From assembly GCA_900556295.1 (NCBI GenBank), contig USOK01000119.1:1-5383 (forward strand): a stretch of DNA of 5,383 bases, in the 5' to 3' direction. This document shows positions 1 to 5,355 of this stretch, piece by piece. The stretch is from an uncultured bacterium (lineage in GTDB: Bacteria; Cyanobacteriota; Vampirovibrionia; Gastranaerophilales; Gastranaerophilaceae). How positions within the stretch are numbered: the first letter of the stretch is position 1; every line of letters begins with the position of its first letter. Made by a program: the position numbers and the translations under genes. Below the pieces are notes generated by a model that was not told where the DNA came from, made no database searches, and worked only from the letters and a program-made list of their open reading frames with translations.

Positions 1-46
1 AATTTCGCCATTGTCAGGATGAGAATGGCTGAAATTCGGGAGAGGG
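1..46. repeat. Palindromic intergenic repeat, cut by the left window edge
   Basis: AATTTC at 1-6 and GAAATT at 31-36 are inverted copies, and CCATT (8-12) pairs with AATGG (24-28) inside them, so the segment can fold into an interrupted hairpin. The right end, GAAATTCGGGAGAGGG at 31-46, matches at 15 of 16 positions the reverse complement of 1915-1930 in the pfl cluster, so one repeat family occurs at least twice in this window. By symmetry a CCCTCTCC-like left end is expected just outside the window. No ORF is supported here. Confidence 0.6.
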
Positions 47-107
47 TTTAAAGAATAGTATAAGATGCCTATTCTGTAAATATTGAATAAAAAATAAACA
101 TTAATAG

Positions 108-163
108 ATTCTGAATAAGACGAAAATCTACGCTGTTCGCTAGATTTTCAGCTTTTTCAGAAT
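108..163. repeat. 56-bp two-tier palindromic element
   Basis: Outer arms ATTCTGAA (108-115) and TTCAGAAT (156-163) are perfect inverted copies. Inner arms GAAAATCTA (122-130) and TAGATTTTC (141-149) are also perfect, around a 10-nt loop (131-140). The two tiers are separated by 6 nt on each side, giving a symmetrical hairpin with one internal loop. There is no T-tract directly after it that would make it a clear terminator for a gene left of the window. It resembles the general style of dispersed CATTCTGA-ended intergenic repeats found in many bacterial genomes; that resemblance is from memory and is an inference. Confidence 0.6.
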
Positions 164-199
164 GACATCTTGAGTAGCAACAATTCACGTCATTCTGAA
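156..199. repeat. Inverted repeat overlapping the 108-163 palindrome
   Basis: TTCAGAATGAC (156-166) and GTCATTCTGAA (189-199) are perfect 11-bp inverted copies separated by 22 nt. The left arm is also the right outer arm of the palindrome at 108-163, so the two hairpins exclude each other. An ORF reading through this stretch from a TTG at 170 into the downstream regulator is an artefact of the repeat lacking stops. Confidence 0.6.
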
Positions 200-231
200 A
201 GCATAGGTGCCACGCATCTGTTGCAATATTT

Positions 232-251
232 ATGGTATAACTATAAACCAT
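232..251 (+). promoter_or_regulatory. Putative extended -10 promoter with overlapping dyad, upstream of the DtxR-like gene
   Basis: TGGTATAAC at 233-241 fits an extended -10 element (TG, one base, then TATAAC, 5 of 6 to consensus). No good -35 lies 17 bp upstream, as is common for extended -10 promoters. An imperfect dyad, ATGGT (232-236) and ACCAT (247-251) with further matches inside, covers the -10 and the expected start site near 248. That geometry suits autorepression by the downstream winged-helix regulator. The dyad is visible in the sequence; its use as an operator is inference. Confidence 0.4.
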
Positions 252-289
252 CCATTCCATTTTTTCGCATTTTATGTTATTTTAATCTT

Positions 290-808
290 ATGAAAAACGA
301 GCTTACCGAAAGTTTAGAAAAATATCTGCTTGCGATTTACGAAATCGTAAAAGTAAACCAAGGAGCAAGAGTCCGAGATGTTTCTAATTATCTGAAAATT
401 GGAGGTCCTGCAACTTCTGATGCTGTAAAAACTCTTGCGGAACGTGGGTTTGTTAACTACGTGCCTTATGGAATTATTACAATTACCAAAAAGGGAAAAA
501 TTCGAGCAGAAGCTAAAATTGAACGACACAAAACGATTTCTAACTTTCTTGAAAAAGTTCTGTTGGTTGAATCGGAAAAAATTGATGACAGCGCAAAAAG
601 TATTGAATATGCAATGCCTGCTGATGTGTTGGAAAAGTTTGTTAAGTTTTTAGGGTTTATGGAAAAATGTTCTTGCAAAGAACCTAAATGGGTTCAGAGT
701 TACAAATATTATTCTCAACACGGTGAAATGCGTGAAAAATGTGCATTGTGTATATCAAATAAAGAAAAATTTGACAATTCCTCTTGTTGTGGCGGTTGTT
801 GTAAGTAA
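290..808 (+). CDS. DtxR/MntR-family winged-helix regulator with cysteine-rich C-terminus
   Basis: Predicted cytoplasmic DNA-binding regulator of 172 residues. Residues 5-75 form the DtxR winged helix-turn-helix (LTESLEKYLLAIYEI, then an ARVRDVSNYL helix, recognition helix and wing). Residues 76-125 align with the DtxR dimerisation and metal-binding helices. Compared by eye with Corynebacterium DtxR, His79 and Glu105 are kept (His80, Glu106), but Met10, Glu83, His98, Cys102 and His106 become Lys11, Ser84, Asp99, Lys103 and Tyr107. The tail carries eight cysteines: CSC at 127-129, CALC at 151-154 and CCGGCC at 166-171. ATG 290 is chosen because family homology begins there; an in-frame TTG at 170 would translate repeat DNA. 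No Shine-Dalgarno is evident. The gene ends 10 bp from the convergent pflA. The family is secure. The ligand is unknown, and iron or manganese sensing by the usual site looks unlikely. Confidence 0.85.
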   Translation: MKNELTESLEKYLLAIYEIVKVNQGARVRDVSNYLKIGGPATSDAVKTLAERGFVNYVPYGIITITKKGKIRAEAKIERHKTISNFLEKVLLVESEKIDDSAKSIEYAMPADVLEKFVKFLGFMEKCSCKEPKWVQSYKYYSQHGEMREKCALCISNKEKFDNSSCCGGCCK

Positions 809-818
809 TAACCATTAT

Positions 819-1547
819 TCAACGCATATTCTGTAAAATTATATCTCTTGCCCAAATAGCTTCTTCTTTGGTTGTCGGAAGTGTGTTTTTTAGCGGATAA
901 TTAATTCCAAGTGCCTCATATTTTGGAATTGCCATATTGTGATATGGCAAAATATCTAATGCTTTTATGTTTTTCATTGTTTTTAAAAAACGTCCGAGTT
1001 CTTTTAAATATTTTTCATTAAGTGTGATATCTTTTACAACGACATGTCTAATCCACACCGGAATTTGTTTTTCTGATAAGAATTGTGCAAAAGCTAAAAT
1101 ATTTTTGTTAGAAGCTCCTGTAAGTTTTTTGTGTTCTTCGTCGTCAATGTGTTTTATATCGAGCAAAACAAGATCTGTGTATTTTAAAAGATTATTTATG
1201 TTTTCTGTGTTTTCTGGATTAAAAATTATTCCAGATGTGTCGAGTGCCGTATGAATTTCCCTTGATTTTGCAATTTTGAAAAGTTCTGTGACAAAATCAA
1301 TTTGCAACAAAGGTTCGCCACCTGTTACGGTAATTCCGCCTGACTGAACGAATTCTTTTACGCCATCGTATTTTTGCATAATTTCATCAACGGTCATAAG
1401 GTTATTTGTGTCGGTTTGCCAAGTATCAGGATTATGACAATATTGGCATCGTAAAGGACAGCCTTGCATAAAAATCACAAAGCGTATTCCTGGGCCATCA
1501 ACCGTCCCGCATGTTTCTATTGAATGTATGTTTCCTTTGATTGTCAT
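819..1547 (-). CDS. pflA: Pyruvate formate-lyase activating enzyme (radical SAM)
   Basis: Cytoplasmic activase that uses S-adenosylmethionine and a 4Fe-4S cluster to abstract hydrogen from the PFL glycine, creating the glycyl radical. The protein has 242 residues, close to the E. coli enzyme (246). The cluster motif CPLRCQYC places Cys30, Cys34 and Cys37 in the CxxxCxxC arrangement. TGGEP (75-79) is the SAM-contacting GGE motif. Further PflA hallmarks are DLVLLDIKH in the middle, VWIRHVVV after it, and LPYHNMAIPKYEALG near the C-terminus. ATG 1547 is chosen because homology (TIKGNIHSIET) begins there. An in-frame TTG at 1619 would add 24 residues encoded by hairpin repeat DNA. No clear Shine-Dalgarno precedes 1547. 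It is the last gene of the pfl cluster, 99 bp after the glycyl-radical gene. No intrinsic terminator is visible beyond its stop. Confidence 0.95.
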   Translation of the reverse strand: MTIKGNIHSIETCGTVDGPGIRFVIFMQGCPLRCQYCHNPDTWQTDTNNLMTVDEIMQKYDGVKEFVQSGGITVTGGEPLLQIDFVTELFKIAKSREIHTALDTSGIIFNPENTENINNLLKYTDLVLLDIKHIDDEEHKKLTGASNKNILAFAQFLSEKQIPVWIRHVVVKDITLNEKYLKELGRFLKTMKNIKALDILPYHNMAIPKYEALGINYPLKNTLPTTKEEAIWARDIILQNMR

Positions 1548-1564
1548 ATTTTTACCATAAATAA

Positions 1565-1620
1565 GGCGGGGTAGGTACCCCGCCCTACTTTTAAGTTGGT
1601 GTTGGGCAAGTATGCCCAAC
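1565..1620. repeat. Pair of strong hairpin repeats between the glycyl-radical gene and pflA
   Basis: Hairpin one is GGCGGGGTA (1565-1573) and TACCCCGCC (1576-1584), 9-bp perfect arms with a 2-nt centre. Hairpin two is GTTGGGCA (1601-1608) and TGCCCAAC (1613-1620), 8-bp perfect arms with a 4-nt loop. Both are much more GC-rich than their surroundings and are flanked by GTAGG/CCTAC-type sequence, as in widespread GTAGGTTGGGC-style intergenic repeats (from memory). Neither is followed by a U-run on the pfl transcript, so they look more like mRNA-stability or processing structures, or passive repeats, than terminators. Confidence 0.7.
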
Positions 1621-1646
1621 CTACATTTCTTAGTGCCTTAGTAACT

Positions 1647-1886
1647 TTACAGTGCACTATGGAATGTTCTTGAAATAACGTCGTCTTGTTGCTCTTTTGT
1701 AAGCTTAATAAAGTTTACGGCATACCCTGAAACTCTCACTGTTAATTGTGGGTATTTTTCAGGGTGTGCTTGAGCATCAAGCAATGTTTCTCTGTTGAAT
1801 ACGTTTACATTCAAGTGGTGACCACCTTTTTCAACGTAACCATCTATTAAGTTTATCAAATTTTCTTCCTGCATTGTTGTAGACAT
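1647..1886 (-). CDS. Stand-alone glycyl-radical domain of pyruvate formate-lyase (small subunit; GrcA/YfiD-like)
   Basis: A 79-residue protein equal to the C-terminal glycyl-radical domain of PFL. Residues 10-30 (LINLIDGYVEKGGHHLNVNV) match the entry to that domain, and RVSGYAV at 51-57 is the radical loop, with Gly54 equivalent to E. coli PflB Gly734. The end, VISRTFHSAL, matches the natural PFL C-terminus. E. coli GrcA (YfiD, 127 residues) carries an extra N-terminal arm that is absent here, and the sequence looks more like the tail of a Firmicutes-type PFL. The upstream catalytic chain lacks this domain, so the protein is probably an essential subunit and not just a spare part for oxygen-damaged PFL. 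ATG 1886 has a Shine-Dalgarno 7 nt upstream. It lies 128 bp after pflB and 99 bp before pflA. Domain identity is secure; the subunit role is inference. Confidence 0.93.
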   Translation of the reverse strand: MSTTMQEENLINLIDGYVEKGGHHLNVNVFNRETLLDAQAHPEKYPQLTVRVSGYAVNFIKLTKEQQDDVISRTFHSAL

Positions 1887-1893
1887 GATTTTT

Positions 1894-1899
1894 TCCTTT
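1894..1899 (-). promoter_or_regulatory. Shine-Dalgarno of the stand-alone glycyl-radical gene
   Basis: AAAGGA on the minus strand lies 7 nt before ATG 1886. It matters because it shows that the small ORF has its own translation start and is not leftover coding sequence behind a frameshift. The small ORF is also in a different frame from the end of pflB, with stops between. Confidence 0.7.
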
Positions 1900-1913
1900 C
1901 TTGTTGGTTTGTA

Positions 1914-1983
1914 CCCCTCTCCGGAATTTCTAAGTTCGCTTTAGCTCTCTAAGAAATTCTTTCCTCTCCCCGTTGGGGCGAGG
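1914..1983. repeat. Composite palindromic repeat at the pflB / glycyl-radical gene break
   Basis: It begins with CCCCTCTCCGG and then forms one hairpin with arms GAATTTCT (1924-1931) and AGAAATTC (1952-1959). A second, GC-rich hairpin follows, with arms CCTCTCCCC (1963-1971) and GGGGCGAGG (1975-1983), one mismatch and a 3-nt loop. The 1915-1930 end matches the repeat end at 31-46 in opposite orientation (15 of 16). It fills most of the 128-bp gap between the two parts of PFL. No U-run follows on the pfl transcript, so it is not a standard terminator. Confidence 0.65.
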
Positions 1984-2014
1984 ATGGACTCCGTAATCTT
2001 TTTCTGTTGTTTCG

Positions 2015-4084
2015 TTACTCTGCACAACCGCAATCCAAACATACGTTCAAATCGCCCATAAACACTTCGTCTTTGCCCAAAGCGTTTGGTATGATTGAGA
2101 ATGTGTTTGAAATTCCGTCTTGTGCGTCATTAAATGGAAGTTTTGCAACTGATGCAAGTGATGCAGCAGCTCCATTTGAATCTCTTCCGTGCATTGGGTT
2201 TGCCCCAGGGGCAAGCGGAATTCCGGCTTTTCTTCCATCTGGTGTATTTCCGGTTTTCTTTCCGTAAACAACGTTAGATGTAATTGTCAAAATTGACATT
2301 GTAGGAATTGAGTTTCTGTACGTGTAATGTTTTCTGATTTTTGACATAAAGTTTCTAACCAAGTCTACTGCAATTTGGTCTACTCTGTCGTCGTTGTTGC
2401 CGTATTTAGGGAAATCTCCTTCGACTTCGTAATCAACAACAATACCGTTTTCGTCACGAATAGCCTTAACTTTTGCATATTTGATTGCAGAAAGAGAATC
2501 CGCAACAACTGAAAGTCCTGCAATTCCTGTCGCAAAATAACGTTTTACATCTCTGTCATGAAGTGCCATTTGAGCTTTTTCGTAACAATATTTGTCGTGC
2601 ATATAGTGAATTACGTTCAAAGTGTTTACGTACAAGCCCGCAAGCCATTCCATCATATCGTTATATTTGTCCATAACTTCGTCATAGTCAAGATATTCTG
2701 ATGTTACAGGACGATATTTTGGACCGACTTGAATTTTTAGTCTTTCGTCGACGCCACCGTTAATTGCATAAAGCAAACATTTTGCAAGGTTTGCACGTGC
2801 TCCGAAGAACTGCATTTCTTTGCCGACAACCATTGAAGATACACAACATGCGATTGCATAATCATCGCCATGGGTTACTCTCATCATATCGTCGTTTTCA
2901 TACTGGATTGATGATGTTGTAATTGAAATGTGTGCACAATATTGTTTGAAATTGTGTGGCAATCTTTTTGACCATAAAACAGTTAAGTTTGGTTCAGGTG
3001 CTGTTCCAAGATTTTCAAGAGTATGCAAGTATCTGAAAGAGTTCTTTGTAACAAGAGTTCTTCCGTCAATTCCCATACCACCGATAGATTCTGTTACCCA
3101 AGTCGGATCGCCTGAGAACAAATCGTTGTATTCAGGTGTTCTTGCAAATTTTACTAATCTTAATTTCATAATGAAATGGTCGATTAATTCTTGAGCTTCT
3201 GCTTCTGTCAAAACACCTTCTCTCAAATCTCTTTCGATGTAGATATCCAAGAAAGTTGAAGTTCTACCGATGCTCATTGCTGCACCATTTTGTTCTTTTA
3301 CGGCAGACAAGTAACCGAAATATAGCCATTGAACAGCTTCACGTGCATTTCTTGCCGGTTGAGAAATGTCAAATCCATAGATTTTACCTAACTCAATCAT
3401 TTCTTTAAGAGCTTTGATTTGATCGGCAATTTCTTCTCTCAATTGAATCCTATCTGGAGTCATTTCTCCTTCAAGAGATTTGAATTGTTCTTGCTTATCT
3501 TCAATCAAACGGTTAATACCATATAGGGCAACACGTCTGTAATCCCCGATAATTCTGCCTCTTCCGTAAGCGTCAGGCAGCCCTGTGATGATTGCAGAGT
3601 GTCTTGCAGCTTTCATCTCAGGTGTGTAAACATCAAATACCCCTTGGTTGTGAGTTTTTCTGTATTTTGTGAAGATTTCAGAAACTTCCGGATCTACTTC
3701 GTAACCGTAAGATTTGCAAGAAGTTTCAGCCATTCTGATGCCGCCAAACGGTTGCATAGAACGTTTTAAAGGTGCGTCAGTTTGAAGTCCTACAATTGTT
3801 TCAAGGTCTTTATCTATATAGCCGGCGCCGTGAGATGTGATTGTAGATACAATTTTTGTATCCATATCAAGTACACCACCGTTGTCGCGTTCTTTTTTTA
3901 GCAAATCACAGCATTCTTGCCACAATTTTTTTGTAGCATCGGTTGCGTCTGCTAAAAAGCTTGAATCGCCTTCATAAGGGGTGTAGTTCTTTTGTATAAA
4001 ATCCCTAACATTAATTTCTTGTTCCCATTTACCGGATATAAATTTTCCCGCCGGATAAACTTTTTTGTCCAGTGTTGTTGTCAT
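2015..4084 (-). CDS. pflB: Pyruvate formate-lyase catalytic chain lacking the glycyl-radical domain
   Basis: Formate C-acetyltransferase catalytic chain (pyruvate + CoA to acetyl-CoA + formate), cytoplasmic and anaerobic. The 689 residues follow E. coli PflB closely from INVRDFIQKNYTPYEGD (24-40) to FSIIPNALGKDE (662-673). IACCVS holds the catalytic Cys413-Cys414 pair (E. coli 418/419). DPTW (Trp329) and FFGAR (Arg430) match pyruvate-pocket residues, and GRGRIIGDYRR and TGNTPDGR are family signatures. After residue 673 homology stops. A 16-residue tail with CLDCGC (Cys682, 685, 687) ends the protein where E. coli PFL (760 residues) continues into the Gly734 loop. The missing part is encoded by the next gene; 689 + 79 residues approximate a full PFL. 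ATG 4084 has a strong AGGAGA Shine-Dalgarno at 4091-4096. It is the first gene of the cluster. The family is certain, and activity should depend on the separate glycyl-radical protein. Confidence 0.96.
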   Translation of the reverse strand: MTTTLDKKVYPAGKFISGKWEQEINVRDFIQKNYTPYEGDSSFLADATDATKKLWQECCDLLKKERDNGGVLDMDTKIVSTITSHGAGYIDKDLETIVGLQTDAPLKRSMQPFGGIRMAETSCKSYGYEVDPEVSEIFTKYRKTHNQGVFDVYTPEMKAARHSAIITGLPDAYGRGRIIGDYRRVALYGINRLIEDKQEQFKSLEGEMTPDRIQLREEIADQIKALKEMIELGKIYGFDISQPARNAREAVQWLYFGYLSAVKEQNGAAMSIGRTSTFLDIYIERDLREGVLTEAEAQELIDHFIMKLRLVKFARTPEYNDLFSGDPTWVTESIGGMGIDGRTLVTKNSFRYLHTLENLGTAPEPNLTVLWSKRLPHNFKQYCAHISITTSSIQYENDDMMRVTHGDDYAIACCVSSMVVGKEMQFFGARANLAKCLLYAINGGVDERLKIQVGPKYRPVTSEYLDYDEVMDKYNDMMEWLAGLYVNTLNVIHYMHDKYCYEKAQMALHDRDVKRYFATGIAGLSVVADSLSAIKYAKVKAIRDENGIVVDYEVEGDFPKYGNNDDRVDQIAVDLVRNFMSKIRKHYTYRNSIPTMSILTITSNVVYGKKTGNTPDGRKAGIPLAPGANPMHGRDSNGAAASLASVAKLPFNDAQDGISNTFSIIPNALGKDEVFMGDLNVCLDCGCAE

Positions 4085-4119
4085 CTCTTTTCTCCTATAT
4101 TTCCTAAATTGTAAAATTC

Positions 4120-4147
4120 ATAATAGTTGCAAAAATATCAATTACAA
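4120..4147 (-). promoter_or_regulatory. Putative promoter of the pfl cluster
   Basis: On the minus strand TTGTAA (4142-4147, 4 of 6 to the -35 consensus) is followed after 16 bp by TATTAT (4120-4125, 5 of 6 to the -10 consensus). Transcription would start near 4113, leaving a leader of roughly 28 nt that contains the AGGAGA ribosome-binding site. No convincing FNR or Rex operator was seen. Confidence 0.45.
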
Positions 4148-4212
4148 TATACTACATGTTTAATAAAAAATCCAGTCATGTTACAAAAAGTTTTTATAAA
4201 CAGGTTAAAAAT

Positions 4213-4241
4213 TTGACATATTGCCAAAATTTTTCTACCAT
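4213..4241 (+). promoter_or_regulatory. Putative sigma70-type promoter of the aminotransferase gene
   Basis: A perfect TTGACA -35 (4213-4218), a 17-bp spacer and TACCAT (4236-4241, 4 of 6) form a good housekeeping promoter. The start site would be near 4248, giving a leader of about 20 nt. That is too short for a T-box or an attenuator, so classic leader control of this amino-acid gene is not supported. Confidence 0.6.
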
Positions 4242-4267
4242 GTGGGAAAAAGAAAGAGTGGTTTTAT

Positions 4268-5293
4268 ATGGAAAAGAAAAATATTGATTGGGCGAACTTG
4301 GGTTTTGGTTATTACAAAACAGAAAAAAGGTATGTTTCGAATTATAAGGATGGTAAGTGGGATGATGGCTGTATTACAGACGATGCAACAGTTGCTATTA
4401 GTGAATGCGCCGGTGTGATTCATTATTGCCAAACATGTTTTGAAGGTATGAAAGCTTACACAACAGAAGACGGGCATGTTGTTGTTTTTAGACCAGATAT
4501 GAACGCAAAAAGAATGGTAGATACCGCAAAACGTCTTGAAATTCCTCCATTTCCAGAAGAAAGATTTGTTGATGCAGTTGAACAAGTTGTAAAAGCCAAC
4601 CTTGAATATGTTCCTCCATTTGGAACAGGTGCTGCTTTGTATATCCGTCCGGTACTGTTCGCAACAGGTCCTGTAATGGGTGTTAAACCTGCGACAGAAT
4701 ATCAATTTAGAATTTTTGTTTCGCCGGTTGGACCATATTTTAAAAACGGCGGTTCAAATTCAATTGTATTGAAAGTTAGTGATTTTGATCGTTCTGCACC
4801 ACACGGAACAGGGCACATCAAGGCTGGCTTGAACTACGCAATGAGCTTGTACCCGATTGTAAAAGCTCATGATGAGGGGTTTAATGAAAATATGTATTTA
4901 GATCCCCAAACTCGTACAAAAGTTGAAGAAACAGGTGGAGCAAACTTCTTCTTTGTGACAAAAGATAACAAAGTTGTAACTCCAAAATCACCAAGTATTT
5001 TGCCGTCAATTACAAGACGTTCATTAATGGCTTTGGCGAAAAATTTGGGGTATGAAACAGAAGAAAGAGAAGTTTATTTGTCAGAAATAGGCGATTTTGT
5101 TGAATGTGGTTTATGCGGAACAGCTGCAGTAATTTCTCCTGTTGGCAAAGTAAATGATCATGGTAAAGAAATTGTGTTTGCAAATTCCCAAAATGGCATG
5201 GGACCGGTTTCTAAAAAATTATACGATACATTGACTGGTATTCAGTTTGGTAAAATTAAAGGACCTGAAGGCTGGGTTAAAACAATTGTATAA
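4268..5293 (+). CDS. ilvE: Branched-chain amino acid aminotransferase (class IV, PLP-dependent)
   Basis: Cytoplasmic PLP enzyme that transfers amino groups between glutamate and the keto acids of leucine, isoleucine and valine. It has 341 residues, typical of the longer eukaryote/Bacillus-like BCAT subfamily rather than the roughly 309-residue E. coli IlvE. FEGMKAY (58-64) is the conserved N-domain motif. GHIKAGLNYA contains the PLP Schiff-base lysine (Lys185), ETGGAN (221-226) holds the glutamate expected to contact the pyridine nitrogen, and SILPSITR (243-250) is the phosphate-binding loop. GTAAVISPVG (284-293) aligns with the site of the human redox CVVC, but both cysteines are absent there; a different CGLC lies just before it (280-283). 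ATG 4268 has only a weak Shine-Dalgarno (GAGTGG, 4256-4261). It is divergent from pflB and followed by a terminator. The symbol rests on family recognition; no other ilv or leu gene is nearby. Confidence 0.92.
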   Translation: MEKKNIDWANLGFGYYKTEKRYVSNYKDGKWDDGCITDDATVAISECAGVIHYCQTCFEGMKAYTTEDGHVVVFRPDMNAKRMVDTAKRLEIPPFPEERFVDAVEQVVKANLEYVPPFGTGAALYIRPVLFATGPVMGVKPATEYQFRIFVSPVGPYFKNGGSNSIVLKVSDFDRSAPHGTGHIKAGLNYAMSLYPIVKAHDEGFNENMYLDPQTRTKVEETGGANFFFVTKDNKVVTPKSPSILPSITRRSLMALAKNLGYETEEREVYLSEIGDFVECGLCGTAAVISPVGKVNDHGKEIVFANSQNGMGPVSKKLYDTLTGIQFGKIKGPEGWVKTIV

Positions 5294-5317
5294 TTTGAAA
5301 AATCTATGAAGAATAAG

Positions 5318-5355
5318 AAAGTCGCAGAATAAAAACTGCGACTTTTTGTTTTTAT
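5318..5355 (+). terminator. Rho-independent terminator after the aminotransferase gene
   Basis: Perfect 10-bp arms AAAGTCGCAG (5318-5327) and CTGCGACTTT (5336-5345) enclose an 8-nt A-rich loop and run into a T-rich tract (TTGTTTTTA). It begins 24 bp after the stop codon and indicates a monocistronic transcript. The A-rich left flank also makes it plausible in the reverse direction. Confidence 0.9.

Noticed and set aside
69..260. Minus-strand 63-residue ORF in the left intergenic region
   Set aside because: It runs through inverted repeats and the putative regulator promoter, has no good ribosome-binding site and resembles no family I know.
170..289. 40-residue N-terminal extension of the DtxR-like protein from TTG 170
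   Set aside because: It is encoded by repeat and promoter DNA, with no family similarity; homology begins at ATG 290.
1887..2014. Simple frameshift or sequencing error as the cause of the split PFL
   Set aside because: The halves are separated by 128 bp of non-coding repeat with stops, and the second half has its own start and Shine-Dalgarno. One indel would not restore a fused gene.
2007..2267. Plus-strand ORF antisense to the 3' end of pflB
   Set aside because: Shadow ORF opposite well-conserved PFL sequence.
4085..4267. FNR, Rex or T-box control in the divergent region
   Set aside because: No TTGAT-N4-ATCAA or Rex palindrome was found, and the aminotransferase leader of about 20 nt is too short for a T-box.
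4235..4705. 156-residue minus-strand ORF overlapping the aminotransferase start
   Set aside because: Antisense shadow of a clearly conserved gene, with no recognisable domain.
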